Source: Trigonopsis variabilis
Lineage: Eukaryota > Ascomycota > Trigonopsidomycetes > Trigonopsidales > Trigonopsidaceae
DNA length: 64,000 nt
Direction of reading: 5' to 3'
NCBI GenBank assembly: GCA_003707065.3
Contig: PPXM03000001.1
Span: 310,001 to 374,000, forward strand
Shown here: positions 43,595-55,063 of the stretch, one piece after another
Position numbering within the stretch: position 1 is the first letter of the stretch
Layout of the letters: every line of letters starts with the position of its first letter
Program-made: the position numbers and the translations under genes
Notes under the pieces: generated by a model
What the model was told of the DNA's origin: nothing
Seen by the model: only the letters and a program-made list of their open reading frames with translations
The model's database searches: none

Positions 43595-45990
43595 ATGACA
43601 AACTTCAGCCACGGATTTTCCATGGGTCTATTCGGGTCCGGTGGTTTTCCCAGGGGAAAAGAACGATTATGCTTTTACTGTAATCAAAAGAGTGTTATTC
43701 CTAGCAGTGCAATAGGGGAATATTGCGGCCCAGATGCTGTACATGAGATACAACTAAGCGTCCGACGAACTAAATGGATTTGCCCCAAGTGCGGATCTTT
43801 GAATGTCAGAAACGATGTAAGATCTCCGAACGAGTGGAAATATAACTGATTACTTAGGAAAATGATGTACTTGACCCTATACCTGAAGTGGATTTTCCAG
43901 TTTCAGAAGGTGACAAATTAAAACACTCGAGTCATGAAGATTATGATGAACTCAGTTCACCCTTTTGTTCCACCTGCCAAATGAACCAGCTGCTCATAAT
44001 CAACACTCTAAGATCGTATCTCCCAGATCCTGGGCATGACGATTACAAGACATATTTGAAGGCTTTACCAGCTTATCAGACTTCTCTAGAGCAGCAATTT
44101 CCCCCTGTATGTTCTCAATGTGCTCCAGGAGTGAAGAAAAGACTAGCGAGGAATAACTATTTGGCCAAGTCGCGTTTACTGGGCGACCTTCTCAGTAAAG
44201 ATCGGTTCTCGCGAAACATTTCTAGGGCCTCCATAGATCTTAATAGTCCTTTTCGCCCATCTCAGGCACAGCTTCTCACCTATAGGCCTAGCAAAATCAA
44301 GAAGGTCATCTGGCTAGTAAGAGGTAGTTTATGGTGGTCAGCTTTTATATTTACTTTTCTCTGGTATGCTCTTGGAGCCTGGGACATCCAATCTCTCGCA
44401 TCGCTTAACGTTATTGAGAATAAGTCTCTAATGATTCATCAATCGACAACCAGCCATGTTAGCACTTTTGGTTTACTTGCTCTTCCTGAAATTAGTGACA
44501 TAAGTTTATCATCCATAGGTCCTTTTCTAACCAAAATCCTTCAAGCTATGACACCATGGTCAATATTTTTCCTTTTCTGGGATTATAAGTGGCCACAACA
44601 ACTTAAAAAACAGAGACTCAATAAACGAAAAGTGAAGATAGTAATTTCTGGAAGGCGTGAATATTTTACAGTCCAATTGATCACTTATTTAATTAGGATG
44701 TCCTCTATATTCTTAATCCCTCATATTCTCAGTCATTCCGAAATGATAATTCCAATACTTCGCTTGGATCTTTCCTCTTATTTTGATGGATATCATCTCC
44801 ACCTTGCTAGGATTTGCTGCGTTGGGCTAATTTTTACATCTCTGGTCCTCCTTTTCTTTTCCCTTAGATCTCTGGGTCTTGAAAGGAAGGGTCATTTCTC
44901 TCTTCACTCAAGAGACTCTATATCAGTAAGTGAGATGGATGAACGAGTTCAATCCGACTCGGTGACATCTCCGGAATTTTTATCGGCTTCTGTTGAAAAT
45001 TCTCATCCTTTGGACAGGGAACTCAAAAAGCCCTTCTGGGAGGCAGAGACTGACAAGCATCTTAGTATCATGTTTGGAGAGACGGAATGGAATGACTTTC
45101 CTACGATTCAGGATGATAGTGATATCCAGATGGGAAATACAGAGAGTGAAATCCCGCAGCCAGCTGGGACTGCTGCAGTCGGCCTTCGTTGGGGTCATCC
45201 TTTTACTCACCCTAGGAGGTTTTCAAGTAGACGTTCTCACCCGCAGGATTTACATCAGACGGGCTTAGAATCCTTATTTGGTCCGACCTTGAACCTTGAC
45301 GACGAACCTCCCATTGTGAATATCATGAAATCTGTCACTGGATCTCGTATCAGCGTTAGTGATCTGATCACCCTGATTACATCAGCTTCTTCCTTTATCT
45401 GTTGTATCTATGCCTTTTACCTCAAGGCCTTTCATACAACCGGCCGGCACTTATGTGTCTTGTGTCTCGATTACTGTCTGTTCTTTGTCCTCATATCTCT
45501 GCTATTCTCTCGGTCTCGAAGATCACGTCTCGAATTACTCTTTGCATTTATTCAATGGAGTCTATTAGGGCTTCTTTTCTTTGCCTGTTTAACTTATCAT
45601 ATACTCTCTTATATTCGCGAGGGTGTTTTCTTTTCAAAATCGAGTGATAACTGTTTATCAGTGATCATCGGGCTAGCGTCATTATTAGTGCTTCTACGAC
45701 TATGTACGTCTATCTATCTTTCTAAGCCAAGTTCATCTGAGAGACATCTATGCAAGCGAAGCAAGTCGTTATTCAAAATGGAGCCTCTATCGAAGAACAG
45801 GAAAAGAGCATCACTTAGTGAGAGTCAGGAACTGAGGACCTGGCCCACAAAATTCCACTTATGGAACAAGTCAACAAAACAGTCATCAAATATTGAGAAG
45901 GATCAGACGTTGGACCTCTCTGCTCTCAGTCTGGCCAATAACTCATCCTATCAGTCTGGTCTGGGCCTGCTGCGCAGGAGAGGCTCTTGA
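43595..45990 (+). CDS. IMA1: Inner nuclear membrane protein Ima1 (Samp1/NET5 family)
   Basis: Exons 43595-43816 and 43858-45990 (41-nt intron) give 784 residues. The Ima1 N-terminal zinc domain is clear: ERLCFYCNQKS, WICPKCGSLN, then FCSTCQMNQLLIINTLRSYL and FPPVCSQCAPGVKKRL. This is four Cys-x2-Cys pairs, as in Samp1. About six hydrophobic segments follow in two groups (about 44300-44870 and 45340-45720), as expected for a multi-pass protein. S. pombe Ima1 and human Samp1 sit at the inner nuclear membrane and link chromatin or spindle to the envelope. The start is either this ATG or the Met nine codons later (MGLFGSGG). Confidence 0.88.
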
Positions 45991-47060
45991 TTTCTTGACT
46001 CGTTCTGCGGCTTATGGACAGTTCCTCTTCCTACCCAGGTCTAGCCTCTCGGGGGACAATCAGTTCTCCAGACAATTTGGCCGCCCCACAGAGACCGTAC
46101 GTGGTCCAACGGTGACGCGCTGGATAAGCGCTCGCTCGACGTTACAGGGACTGGACCATACCGACCATATTCATAAGTACGCGGGATAGCATCTCCTTGT
46201 AGAAAAGGTCACATTGCTTATTTTTATTTTTGGCTTTGAACATGTTCATATTATACTATAATGTCTACATAAGATGAGGAATAGACCCATTTTATTTATG
46301 TCCCAAAGGACTGTCTCGCTTGACCAGGAGCGCGTTCTGACAGGGGTAAGCTTTCGTGCGGCTCAATGGGTCATAAGATTAGACCAGCTGAATACGTGCA
46401 CGGCACGAGCCCCTAGCAAAAGATTCCTTGACTTTAAAGTTGGCATATAATTAATGAAACTTAGAGAGTTCAGACTCAGACATTGCCAGTAATATAAAAA
46501 ATCTTAAATAATGCTAGTATTTCAAAAGTTAGACTATTGAGGACCGTTCGTTTTACCAGACGCCGGAGCAATAGAAACGGAGATCCTATAAAATCTCCAC
46601 TGCTATTCTAGACCATCTCTATAATGGGACATAATCGTTCATCTCTAAGAATAGAGAGACAGCATATTCTCTTTGAAGTTGATAAGAATTTGAGGAAGCT
46701 AGGCTGAGAGAGACAATATCCATATCCAAATAGCGGCCAAGTTAGAACAAGAAGATAGCAAAAAGGTTTTCAGCTATTAGTAATACTATCTCAATTAGAC
46801 GAGTATCGGTCATCCCTCGAGAGTATTCACCAGAAGGCGAATCTCACTATGCAGGGGCTATTCCCCAAAAGGGAGTTTTCTGGGCTAGAGACGAAGGGAC
46901 AAAATAGGCTTTACAACAACGCAGGAGGTAGAAGATCGATGCATGAAGCTATTTAAGGGACCAATGGATCTACATGGGGAGAAAAGCGACATTCTCTTTA
47001 TTAGGACTTTCTTTCTTTATCCTTACTTTCTCACTCTCTTATACTAATCGCTCATTCACT
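45991..47060. other. Intergenic region, IMA1 and the GPI repeat protein
   Basis: About 1.07 kb. A TATA-like TATTTAA at 46950-46956 precedes the repeat-protein gene. An out-of-frame open stretch at about 45893-46189 overlaps the IMA1 end, but I cannot tie it to a start or splice. Confidence 0.45.
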
Positions 47061-48383
47061 ATGATGATTTCAAACTTGTCAGTTCTTGCTTTGGCCGGTC
47101 TGTGTTTTGGGCAGTACATTAATACTACCAGAGCCACTATTACTAAGACTTTAACTATTACTCGGACAAATGCCCAAAAATTCGCTGTTGCAGAGACACC
47201 TTTTTCGGTCCCTTCTGGATATACAACTACCGTTATTGATACCATAACGGCAATTGTTCCTTGTTCTACAGGTGCAATTAAGGCGGCAGCTGCTGCACCC
47301 AGTGGATTCACGGAGACAGTCATTAAGAGTGTTACTGTCTACGTTCCTTGCCCAGAGCAGACAGTAACTACCACCACAACTGCCACTTATGGTTCCAATC
47401 GCAAGGCCGCCGTTGAAGCCGCTCAAGAATTGGATTATACTGTTACCGTGATTGAAGGCAAGACCGTCACTATCCCTTGTCCTACGGCGAGTCTTGCTCC
47501 CGGCTACACAACGACCGTTGTTGAGGGGGTCACTATCATTGTTCCTTGCTCGACTGCCGTCTCCAATGGCTCTTCTGCTGTTACGTCGACTCCTTCTATT
47601 GAGCAAGCGGGTAGTGAGAAGGAGTCTGAAGAAGTCGGCTCTGGATCAACCATCACTGTCATTGAAGGAAAGACCGTCACAATCCCCTGCAGCAAATGTG
47701 AGGAAAAATCTACTGCAACTGCTACTGCTACCCTTTCCCCCGGCTATACTACCACTGTTGTTGAAGGAAAGACGATAACCATTCCATGCAGCAAATGCGA
47801 GGAGGAATCCACTGCTACTCTTGCTGCCGGATACACTACCACCATCATTGAAGGTAAGACAGTTACTGTTCCTTGCTCTGCGGCTAGCATTGCTCCTGGA
47901 TACACTACCACTGTTGTCGAAGGCGTTACTATCGTGGTTCCATGCTCCACTTTGTCCTCCGTCAGCCCTGCTGCTGCTGCCACCACGGCTGCCGGAAATG
48001 GCACTTCACCAGAGTCTGAGGAAGGTGGCTCTGTTACCGTTATTGAGGGTGTGACTGTGACAATTTCTTGTTCGAAATGTGAAGAAGCCACTACCGGTGG
48101 TACTTCTGCTGCAGAAATAGTGACTACTGGACGTGCGACTGCTGAAGCTACTGACTCTGAGAATGGCTTAACAACCACCATAATCAATGGCATTACAGTT
48201 ACAGTTCCTGCCCAGGGTGAGTCTTGTGTCACTGGTTCCGTCAATGGCACTACTACTGTCATTGGATGCTCGGCAACCTCGACTTCAGCTTCAGAGACCC
48301 AAGAAGCTGAAGAATACAGTTCAGCTTCTACTCTTCGAGCCTCCTGGGGAGTCTCCATTTTGGCTTTGATTGCTTTGTTATAA
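47061..48383 (+). CDS. GPI-anchored-type surface protein with ~10 Cys-punctuated beta repeats
   Basis: 440 residues. A signal peptide (MMISNLSVLALAGLCFGQ) leads an array of about ten imperfect repeats with consensus YTTTVVEGxTVTVPCS. Each is a Thr/Val-rich strand pair closed by Pro-Cys, joined by Ser/Thr/Ala/Glu linkers; several copies extend to CSKCEE. The C-terminus is small residues (YSSASTLRAS) then a hydrophobic tail (WGVSILALIALL), a GPI-attachment signal. An in-frame ATG at 46974 would add 29 residues with a second hydrophobic stretch. I prefer 47061 because the TATA-like box lies only 18-24 bp before 46974. Likely a cell-wall protein or adhesin; I recognise no named family. Confidence 0.75.
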   Translation: MMISNLSVLALAGLCFGQYINTTRATITKTLTITRTNAQKFAVAETPFSVPSGYTTTVIDTITAIVPCSTGAIKAAAAAPSGFTETVIKSVTVYVPCPEQTVTTTTTATYGSNRKAAVEAAQELDYTVTVIEGKTVTIPCPTASLAPGYTTTVVEGVTIIVPCSTAVSNGSSAVTSTPSIEQAGSEKESEEVGSGSTITVIEGKTVTIPCSKCEEKSTATATATLSPGYTTTVVEGKTITIPCSKCEEESTATLAAGYTTTIIEGKTVTVPCSAASIAPGYTTTVVEGVTIVVPCSTLSSVSPAAAATTAAGNGTSPESEEGGSVTVIEGVTVTISCSKCEEATTGGTSAAEIVTTGRATAEATDSENGLTTTIINGITVTVPAQGESCVTGSVNGTTTVIGCSATSTSASETQEAEEYSSASTLRASWGVSILALIALL

Positions 48384-48563
48384 AACGGTATTCTGGTGAG
48401 GAGGATGGAAAATTTGGACGCTCGTTGTACATATAGGACGAAAATAGAGATATATACTTGCGTAAAAAAATTGCAAGGCGCATAGTCAGAGAATAATGGA
48501 TGAGTAGAACGATGAAGACAGCATGGAACTCAGCAGCGCTTGACATGACATGAGTGGTTTCGT

Positions 48564-48569
48564 CACGTG
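48564..48569. promoter_or_regulatory. CACGTG box upstream of EFM6
   Basis: CACGTG 58-63 bp before the EFM6 ATG, in the context GTCACGTGC, fits a bHLH (Cbf1-like) E-box. Inferred only from position and sequence. Confidence 0.35.
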
Positions 48570-48626
48570 CCACCGTTTAGGCCCGGGAAAAGCGTCTAGT
48601 AAAGCAGTCGCGGCTCGGATTATAGG

Positions 48627-49389
48627 ATGACTGAAGAAAACCCTTTATTGGATATAAATGAACTAGTTCCAGATATTCCGCAGACTAACATTGGGTTGAG
48701 TGAACTGCACTTTGGAGGACTTCTGGAAGATGGAGGCCAACTGCTTGTCGAGGAAGATGGAGGATCAGCAGGCTGCGGAGGAAAGTTATGGCCAGCTGGA
48801 GATTTGTTGTCTAGATATTGTATACGGCAGGCGCGAGAAGGAAATTTTAGCGAAGTCGAAAATGTCGTGGAATTAGGTTCGGGTACAGGTTTAGTAGGTC
48901 TTGCTCTAGGAAAAGTTATGCAACATGTTCCCATTTATGTGACCGATCAGAGGTAGTGAAATTTGGTAATCATCTAATCATCTTAGTAATATGTTGCCAT
49001 TGATGACGAGGAATGTGGCCTTGAACGGTCTTCCCCATGTCCAAGTCGGCGTTTTGGATTGGTAAGGGATATTTTGGACTGCATTAATTCTAAGGGGCTC
49101 ACCATTGGAGTCCAGATTTGAATCTGATTTAATTCTGGCAGCTGACTGTATATATTTTGAGCCTGCCTTTCCGTTATTAGAAAAGACCTTGTTTGAGCTT
49201 CTCAGCGTCGAGCGTCATAAAGGGCCTCCATTTTGTCTCATGGCGTATAAAAAGAGACGCCGAGCAGATGGACGATTTATAAAGCAGTTGCGGAAACGAT
49301 TTGCTGTCGCTGAAATTAAAGACTACCCTGAATATCCCGAATTTCTTCAGCAGGCCGTCTATCTATTCAAAATTGAGCTGAAGCATTAG
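48627..49389 (+). CDS. EFM6: Protein-lysine methyltransferase Efm6 (METTL21-like)
   Basis: Exons 48627-48952, 48987-49061 and 49095-49389 (34- and 33-nt introns) give 231 residues. Family features: LSELHFGG, GSAGCGGKLWPAGDLLSRY, the SAM-binding loop VVELGSGTGLVGLALG, and YVTDQSNMLPLMTRNVALNG rebuilt by splice 1. LDWGSPLE is rebuilt by splice 2, followed by LILAADCIYFEPAFPLLEKT and MAYKKRRRADGRF. The last motif and the Gly-Cys-Gly-Gly-Lys stretch match yeast Efm6, which methylates elongation factor eEF1A. Convergent with RSM25. Confidence 0.93.
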
Positions 49390-49569
49390 TTCAGTCCTAA
49401 GGTGATGTCTTTAAGCACACGAGTTTAGACTCTTGCAGATAAAAGTGTTATTGTGAAATTATTGTATTATGGTTGATCGAGTTAAAACTTAAACGACATA
49501 TGGCTTTTGGGAGAAGTAAACATATCTGACGTATATTCACTATGATGAACCGATCTTTTCTATGTACAA

Positions 49570-50538
49570 TTAAGCGTGATCAGGAGCATTATCGTTCTCG
49601 TGTGGATTGTTTCCGGGACCGCTTCCTTCCTCGGCCGCTGCATCTTCTCGCAACAATAGTAGGTCATCCTGTAGGCTACCGAAAGCAGCTTCATCATCAG
49701 GATTATTGACCAAGGGTTCAATGAAATCATCTTTCTCGACATTCTTAGATAGCTCGCTGATTTCACTCTGGAACTTGGCAGTCTCATTATCTTCTTCCTG
49801 TTTTGCTTTAGTCGCTTTGTACCAGCGGTCCAACATTAACTGCTCTCGATGTAAGCCCCGTTGGGCAACTGAGGGACGGAAGATCGAGCCAAAGAACTCA
49901 GCCTCTTCGCGAGCAACTTTTTGCTCAATCTGCTCTTTACTTCTTTCTCGGTAAAACTCTAAACATGCCTTCTCATAGGCATCACTCAAAAGCTGATTGG
50001 GGTCTATGATTCCATCGTCGAGCTCGTTTTCGATAAGCCAGCGAGCTCGTTGGACAACACATTCCCCATTTAAGGGTAGCAGTTTCTGGCGAACGCCTAA
50101 AGACCAATCACCCTTGTATCTATCCGCACCATCGGTCTCGACTGTATTCCGTGGAACAGCCAGTTCCCATGGGTGGTCGTTGAAAAATTGCGATCGCAGG
50201 ATATCGTCAACGTATCTTAATTGAGGAAGACGAAAGACATTGATTCGTTTAGGCAGTTTCGGGGTTATCCGCTCAAATCGCGTGGTACGAAAAGCGGGAC
50301 CTCGGAACCGAGCTATACGGCTCTCTTCTTGTTTTTTCTGGTGCTTTCCCAATCGTTTGCGTCGGTATTCCTCAGCCCATGTCAGATTCTCTTTGACGAC
50401 GTGAACGCGAGATGTCTGGGGATCTTGGGGCGGATGAAGAGCAACAACTCGAAACCAGGTTGGCTCCTGAGTCAAATAATGATTGATCTTATCGAAAGTG
50501 CGATCAAGAACCCGAAGGGGCTCCTTTTGGAATTTCAT
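49570..50538 (-). CDS. RSM25: Mitochondrial small-subunit ribosomal protein mS23 (Rsm25)
   Basis: 322 residues from the ATG at 50536-50538; upstream codons are open but lack ATG. The N-terminus MKFQKEPLRVLDRT, then WFRVVALHPP, the central FRLPQLRYVDDILRSQFFND and HPWELAVPR, and GECVVQRARWLIEN match fungal Rsm25. The helical AYEKACLEFYRERSKEQIEQ and EEAEFFGSIFRPSVAQRG segments also match. The C-terminal acidic tail is longer than in budding yeast. A structural component of the mitochondrial ribosome small subunit. Confidence 0.92.
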   Translation of the reverse strand: MKFQKEPLRVLDRTFDKINHYLTQEPTWFRVVALHPPQDPQTSRVHVVKENLTWAEEYRRKRLGKHQKKQEESRIARFRGPAFRTTRFERITPKLPKRINVFRLPQLRYVDDILRSQFFNDHPWELAVPRNTVETDGADRYKGDWSLGVRQKLLPLNGECVVQRARWLIENELDDGIIDPNQLLSDAYEKACLEFYRERSKEQIEQKVAREEAEFFGSIFRPSVAQRGLHREQLMLDRWYKATKAKQEEDNETAKFQSEISELSKNVEKDDFIEPLVNNPDDEAAFGSLQDDLLLLREDAAAEEGSGPGNNPHENDNAPDHA

Positions 50539-51215
50539 AAAATTTTGGGGTCTCTTGTTGAAGCCTGTCACTTAGCAACCAACCACCCGAGAGATATTCC
50601 TGGTATCGTAAGAAAGTTGGCAACACCAATTTCAAGCAGAGCCGGTGCTGAGGTACTTTTCTCCACCGAAAACACTGGTGGGAAACATGTTGTGTATTTG
50701 CTTTCATGCTTGTACTTTTCGACTTCTCGATTTCTCGGCAATGTAACGCTTCGCTGGTGGATTCTTAATATCATTACGAGGTTCTAGATCGATTTTGAGC
50801 TGTAGATATGCTTTGATGGCAGAACTGTAGGTGTGTTGTGCTTTTATGGCAATCGTTCATTAAGCTTTTCTAGATCAGTATTCTGGTGAGCTCAGCTGCT
50901 CTACTCTCGAGACGTTTAAGAAATAACTAGGCAGCATATCCATAGTCGTACCAGTGCACGCAGTTTCTGTTTAAACTGCTTTATTCATTCGTTAGGGAAG
51001 CATCAGTCATTAGATGTCTAACGCCTGCAAGTAGATAGTGTATCTGAGAGGCCCGACTGTTTATTGGATGGATAAGAGAGATGAAATGCGAGTTACTCAT
51101 TCCTGATGAGAGTGCTGCACTCTTCTATGCACTTCGTCATTGAACAGTAGTAGTAACAGCTTTCTAAGGCTCTCAAAACCAATAAAAAATGTAATACCTG
51201 CATATCCCGACAAAA
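50539..51215. other. Intergenic region, RSM25 and TAF13
   Basis: About 675 bp containing the RSM25 upstream region and the TAF13 3' flank. No gene or repeat recognised. Confidence 0.45.
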
Positions 51216-51551
51216 TCACTCGAACATCTTTCGGACCTTGGTAATCATCTTATGGAGGTGGAGCAACTCTTCAACCCTGCCTAGTTTATTAGGATCATGG
51301 CGCAAAGCAAACTTGAAGTCATCAATTTTGACTTTATTCCGTCCTGTGGTTCGAGCCACTCTTGATGCTTCATGGCACATGTCCGCGATATATTCAACGA
51401 GAATATCTTCCATCACAGCCACGGTTTCAGGATTAGGATTCGCAGAGTCTCCAAAAGCATACATCAACAGCCTCAAATCATTCGTGAATTGAGCCTGGCG
51501 TTTTCGACGGATTCGCATGCCATTATTTATATCGTAAGGTGTGGTGGACAT
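51216..51551 (-). CDS. TAF13: TFIID subunit TAF13
   Basis: 111 residues, single exon. It is an almost pure histone-fold protein: RKRQAQFTNDLRLLMYAFGD, NPETVAVMEDILVEYIADMC and KIDDFKFALRHDPNKLGR. TAF13 pairs with TAF11 inside TFIID and contacts TBP. The family's FALRxDxxKxxR signature is intact and the length is normal for a minimal TAF13. Confidence 0.96.
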   Translation of the reverse strand: MSTTPYDINNGMRIRRKRQAQFTNDLRLLMYAFGDSANPNPETVAVMEDILVEYIADMCHEASRVARTTGRNKVKIDDFKFALRHDPNKLGRVEELLHLHKMITKVRKMFE

Positions 51552-51754
51552 GGTAATATAGAGAAGTTAAGTTGGTCTATCGCGTTGAGGCGAACCTAGC
51601 AACCGTCTCCAACTCCCTGATCGTTTCATCGACTATTGTCGTCACCCCTTTTTGAAGATCTCAAGTCAAAATGGTACGATTTTGATATTACATATCAATG
51701 ATTGACTTTTAGTCGGCTCTCTTTAATTTCAATTCTCTTCTCGTGGCCGTTCTC

Positions 51755-52130
51755 TTACTGATCTGTACTTGCACCTATACCCACGCTGTGGTCCCTTGGG
51801 CTCTCGATAGGAATAAACAAGGGTAAGATTTCGGTCGTAAATTGACTCTGATAAGCAGAATTCTCGGAATATTCTGGAAGTGTGCTCGAATCGGCGAACG
51901 GCTGAGCCCATATGTATCCATATGTTGCATGGTTATGGCTGTTAGGTGAACTTACGTATCTTCTAACCTCCAGATTACTCTGTTGGTCCAATAATATTAC
52001 TGTATGAAGAAAGGCAGCTAGCTTTTCTTGCACAAGTCATGACCGTCTGAATACCTTTTGTTGCACCTTTAAAGTCTGATTCTGAGGGACCAGGGTATCT
52101 ATGTCGCACTGCTATAAGACTAGAGGATTC
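51755..52130 (-). CDS. Possible small spliced gene of unknown function (model incomplete)
   Basis: A frame at 51755-52026 (SNLEVRRYV, then an acidic/aromatic C-terminus) joins through a 40-nt intron (52027-52066, donor GTGCAA, branch-like TGAC, acceptor AAG) to an open stretch reading [20 protein letters not shown]. Splice style and length fit the genome. I find no ATG for the first exon and recognise no family, so the 5' boundary is a guess. It lies between UTP25 and TAF13 on the same strand. Confidence 0.3.
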
Positions 52131-52237
52131 CAATGCCAGTAATAAATATCGCGCTTATCGCCTTGACATCATCAGCGCGTTACAATTTACGAATAGTTCA
52201 AACTGTCATTTATTTATTAGCGTTGTACTTGGCGCTA

Positions 52238-54341
52238 TCACATAAACTCGTACACTTCATTAATTCCTGTAGTCATAGTCCCCACTTGATCAGTTCCCAC
52301 CACTCGCTCGAGTCGCAGCGTATCCCATTTAGAAAATAGGACCCGCACGAGTGCTTCATCATTTTCTCCGGACTCGTGGTTAAGAGATATATTCTGCACC
52401 CACTCTGTGTAGAATCGAGGGTTGTCGGGAAGAGAATAAACAAGGAGTCTTTTAGCTCCTCGTAGGTTAAAGCGCCGATAATGGTGTAGTCTCTCTGTAT
52501 AGACAAATACATCCGCACGGCCTGTTTGAAAATAGGATCGAGACCGGCTAATATCAGATGGTCTGCTATATTCACTTACAGCTTCGTACGTGATAGCATT
52601 TTGTCCTTCAAGATACGAGCGTAGTCTCGCAAAGTCCAGGTAACTTTGGACAACGATCATGGTTCCTTTAACTCTTCCTGCGCGAATTAGAGAAGGTAAC
52701 ACAGATGAAGAGAAATATTTGAAGCGACGTTCAGGGTCATCGGACGGAGGAGACGGAGAGTGGAACCTTGTAAAGACTTGGCGAATTCTGATTCCGATAT
52801 CACCAATTGCTCCATACTTGTACATAGGTCGTGCTTTTAGTTTTCCTTTCACATTGAGCATATGATTGTTGAATAGACCGTTGAGCTCAGGAGTTATGAA
52901 CGAAGAGAAAACCAGGGTCTGTCTGACGTTCTTGGACAGGCCTTGGAGGTACCAGTTTCTCACTCTTGAGAAGTCGCATCCATGAGCATCCTTGGGAGTA
53001 TTATTCAACTGCTCAAAGATAAAATCGACATGGTCCCAATTCTGCATCAAGATCGCATCAGCTTGGTCAACGATGCAAACCTCAATCGAACTCAAAAAGT
53101 CGGAGTCCTGCTCTTTGGATTTCTTAGCTCGCCGCTTTTTCCAACTATTATCAACTTCAATGCCATTTTTATCCCCAATGGCTAGCCGAAGCCCCAACGG
53201 GCTAGCGATAATAATATCTGAATTATAGAACTCGGTAAAGAACTTGACTGTCTTCCTAGTCAGTTTGACTCCAAATCGAAACATATCGTCAGTATTCCCT
53301 TGGAAGAGATCTCTGAAGTCGTCAGGTTTTGATTCCCTGATCGTGGACTCCCCTTCAAATTCTTTCATGAATCTTTTTTTGTTTTCTTGCTGTTCACTAC
53401 CGGATAATTCCAATAATTGCTTCATAAATCGAAGAGCGGAAAACCGAGTAGGAAGGAGAACTAGCACCTTGGGTCTTGTGAATCCTTGATCGCGAATTTT
53501 GTCATCTGCCTGATTATCAGGCTCCAGACTGAGCTTTGAGTTATTTTTAATGACCCTATCCCTTGTCTTATAGACATGGTTTAGGCTGTGCAACACATAA
53601 AGTCTTATAATATCCTCTTGATTTTCAAGAGTTCTGGGGCTGAATAGAACGTCCTGGTAACCAAATATAATTGGCAACAATGATGACTGTAATTTCGATA
53701 GTTGTTCTCCATTGACATTGTGGAATGTTTCTATTAAGCGTTTCTTGAGATGCGCTTGTTCCAGGGTCTCCGGGGACTTCGAGTAATCATCAGATTTTTT
53801 TCGCAGTAATATTCCCCTGCCAAACTGCTTATCTTCATAATTTGCTCTGCTCCAAGGCAGCAAAGATAACTCCTTTATTGCAGCTGTCATGTCTGAAGAG
53901 AAATGTGTCTCGAATGGATCGTCCCGGTAGCTGGCCCCTTCTGACTCTCCTTCATCAGCAAAATCGCCATCTTGTTCACTTATTACTTCATCCACTTCAC
54001 TATGTTCCTCATTCTCATCATCTAGTCCCTCTTTCTCCACTTTTTCCTCTTCCTCAGCAAAGGCTTCGACCTCCTTTAAGTTTTTACTAGACTTAGATGG
54101 TTTCTGATTATCCAACAAAACCATAAGAGTCTCATAAGCTTTTCTGTTATTTGTTTCCTCGGCTGCCTTTTCATCTTCGTCTAGATTCTCCAACGTCGTT
54201 TCAATTTCCTTTTCAGACTGGTCCTCGATAATTCAATAGGTAAGATCAAATAATATTAGGATCAACTTACTTGGGCCTTCTTCGTTCCGACCTTCCACCT
54301 GTGTATTTCAGTCTCTTGCTCGGCCTTCTTTCTGTCGCCAT
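52238..54341 (-). CDS. UTP25: U3 snoRNP protein Utp25 (DIEXF), 5' exon frame unresolved
   Basis: The main exon (52238-54223) encodes an acidic N-terminal region then the DEAD-helicase-like fold of Utp25: FTRPKVLVLLPTRFSALRF, FRFGVKLTRKTVKFFTEFYN, SDIIIASPLGLRLAIGD, DFLSSIEVCIVDQADAILMQ, YTERLHHYRRFNLRGAKRLL and ERVVGTDQVGTMTTGINEVY. The helicase motifs are naturally degenerate in this family, which scaffolds the SSU processome. A plausible first exon (54271-54341, MATERRPSKRLKYTGG) with a 47-nt intron resembles yeast Utp25's basic start. However, it ends two bases into a codon while exon 2 begins on a codon boundary, so the two do not join in frame. The alternative frame across the junction has no ATG. 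Confidence 0.88.
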
Positions 54342-55063
54342 TTTGTCGAAAAATTACAGCCAAATGAGATGTAACGGCAGCGCCAAAAAAATCTGTAGCG
54401 CTTGACTCTCCCTGGGAGAAAGACAATAATAGCGGGAATACTGATTGGCACACAAGAACTTCTAATTTGGCTCTTCTCTGTTTAATTAACTATTAAATTC
54501 TAGGATTCTTTTTTTTCTTACCATTAATATGGTTCCATTAGACTAAGACAGGTTTTTATTATTGGGTATGCACGTATCTTATTTAGCGTTAGCGCTTTGC
54601 TTGTAGGGTGGTTGAATATATTGTTCCCATCTTATAGTTTTCTATTTATCTGAGACTCGCTCTCTCATGTTTTCTCAGAAGTGCTTTGAACTCGCGCTTC
54701 AATAGATTACCTTTGTAAATTCTACCTGGCCGATTCCCATACTTTTATATTAATCTACAAAGAGCACAGCTCATATTAAGGTGATCAGTCCGACAGCAGT
54801 TTAGTTAGACCACTAACATCTGCATTCCTTCCCTGGGCGAAAGACAGCGACAGTCAATATGACCTACGTAAAGATTGCAACTCTGGCCTAGAATACAATA
54901 CCACCTATCTACGCTGACCCGAAACAATGAGGAGCGAAAAGAAGGAGTAACTTCTGTGGCGATTGCTTCGTTCATAGGCGTCGCTCTCTTCGACGGTTGC
55001 CAGGAACAAATTCAGAGACGGAAAAAATTTGTTGCAGTGACGACAAGTTTACTCACGGCCAGG
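54342..55063. other. Divergent promoter region, UTP25 and eIF3f
   Basis: About 720 bp between two divergent starts. T-rich tracts around 54510; no gene recognised. Part may belong to an upstream UTP25 exon. Confidence 0.45.

Noticed and set aside
45893-46189. Alternate-frame extension at the IMA1 3' end
   Set aside because: Could be a spliced C-terminus, but no donor/acceptor pair was convincing and the IMA1 frame already ends normally.
47744-48358. Antisense 204-codon open frame across the repeat protein
   Set aside because: Produced by the repetitive codon pattern of the sense gene; it has no ATG-led signal or motif, while the sense strand has a signal peptide and GPI tail.
50221-50787. 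188-codon plus-strand frame opposite RSM25
   Set aside because: Mostly antisense to a clearly conserved gene; no motif and no plausible start.
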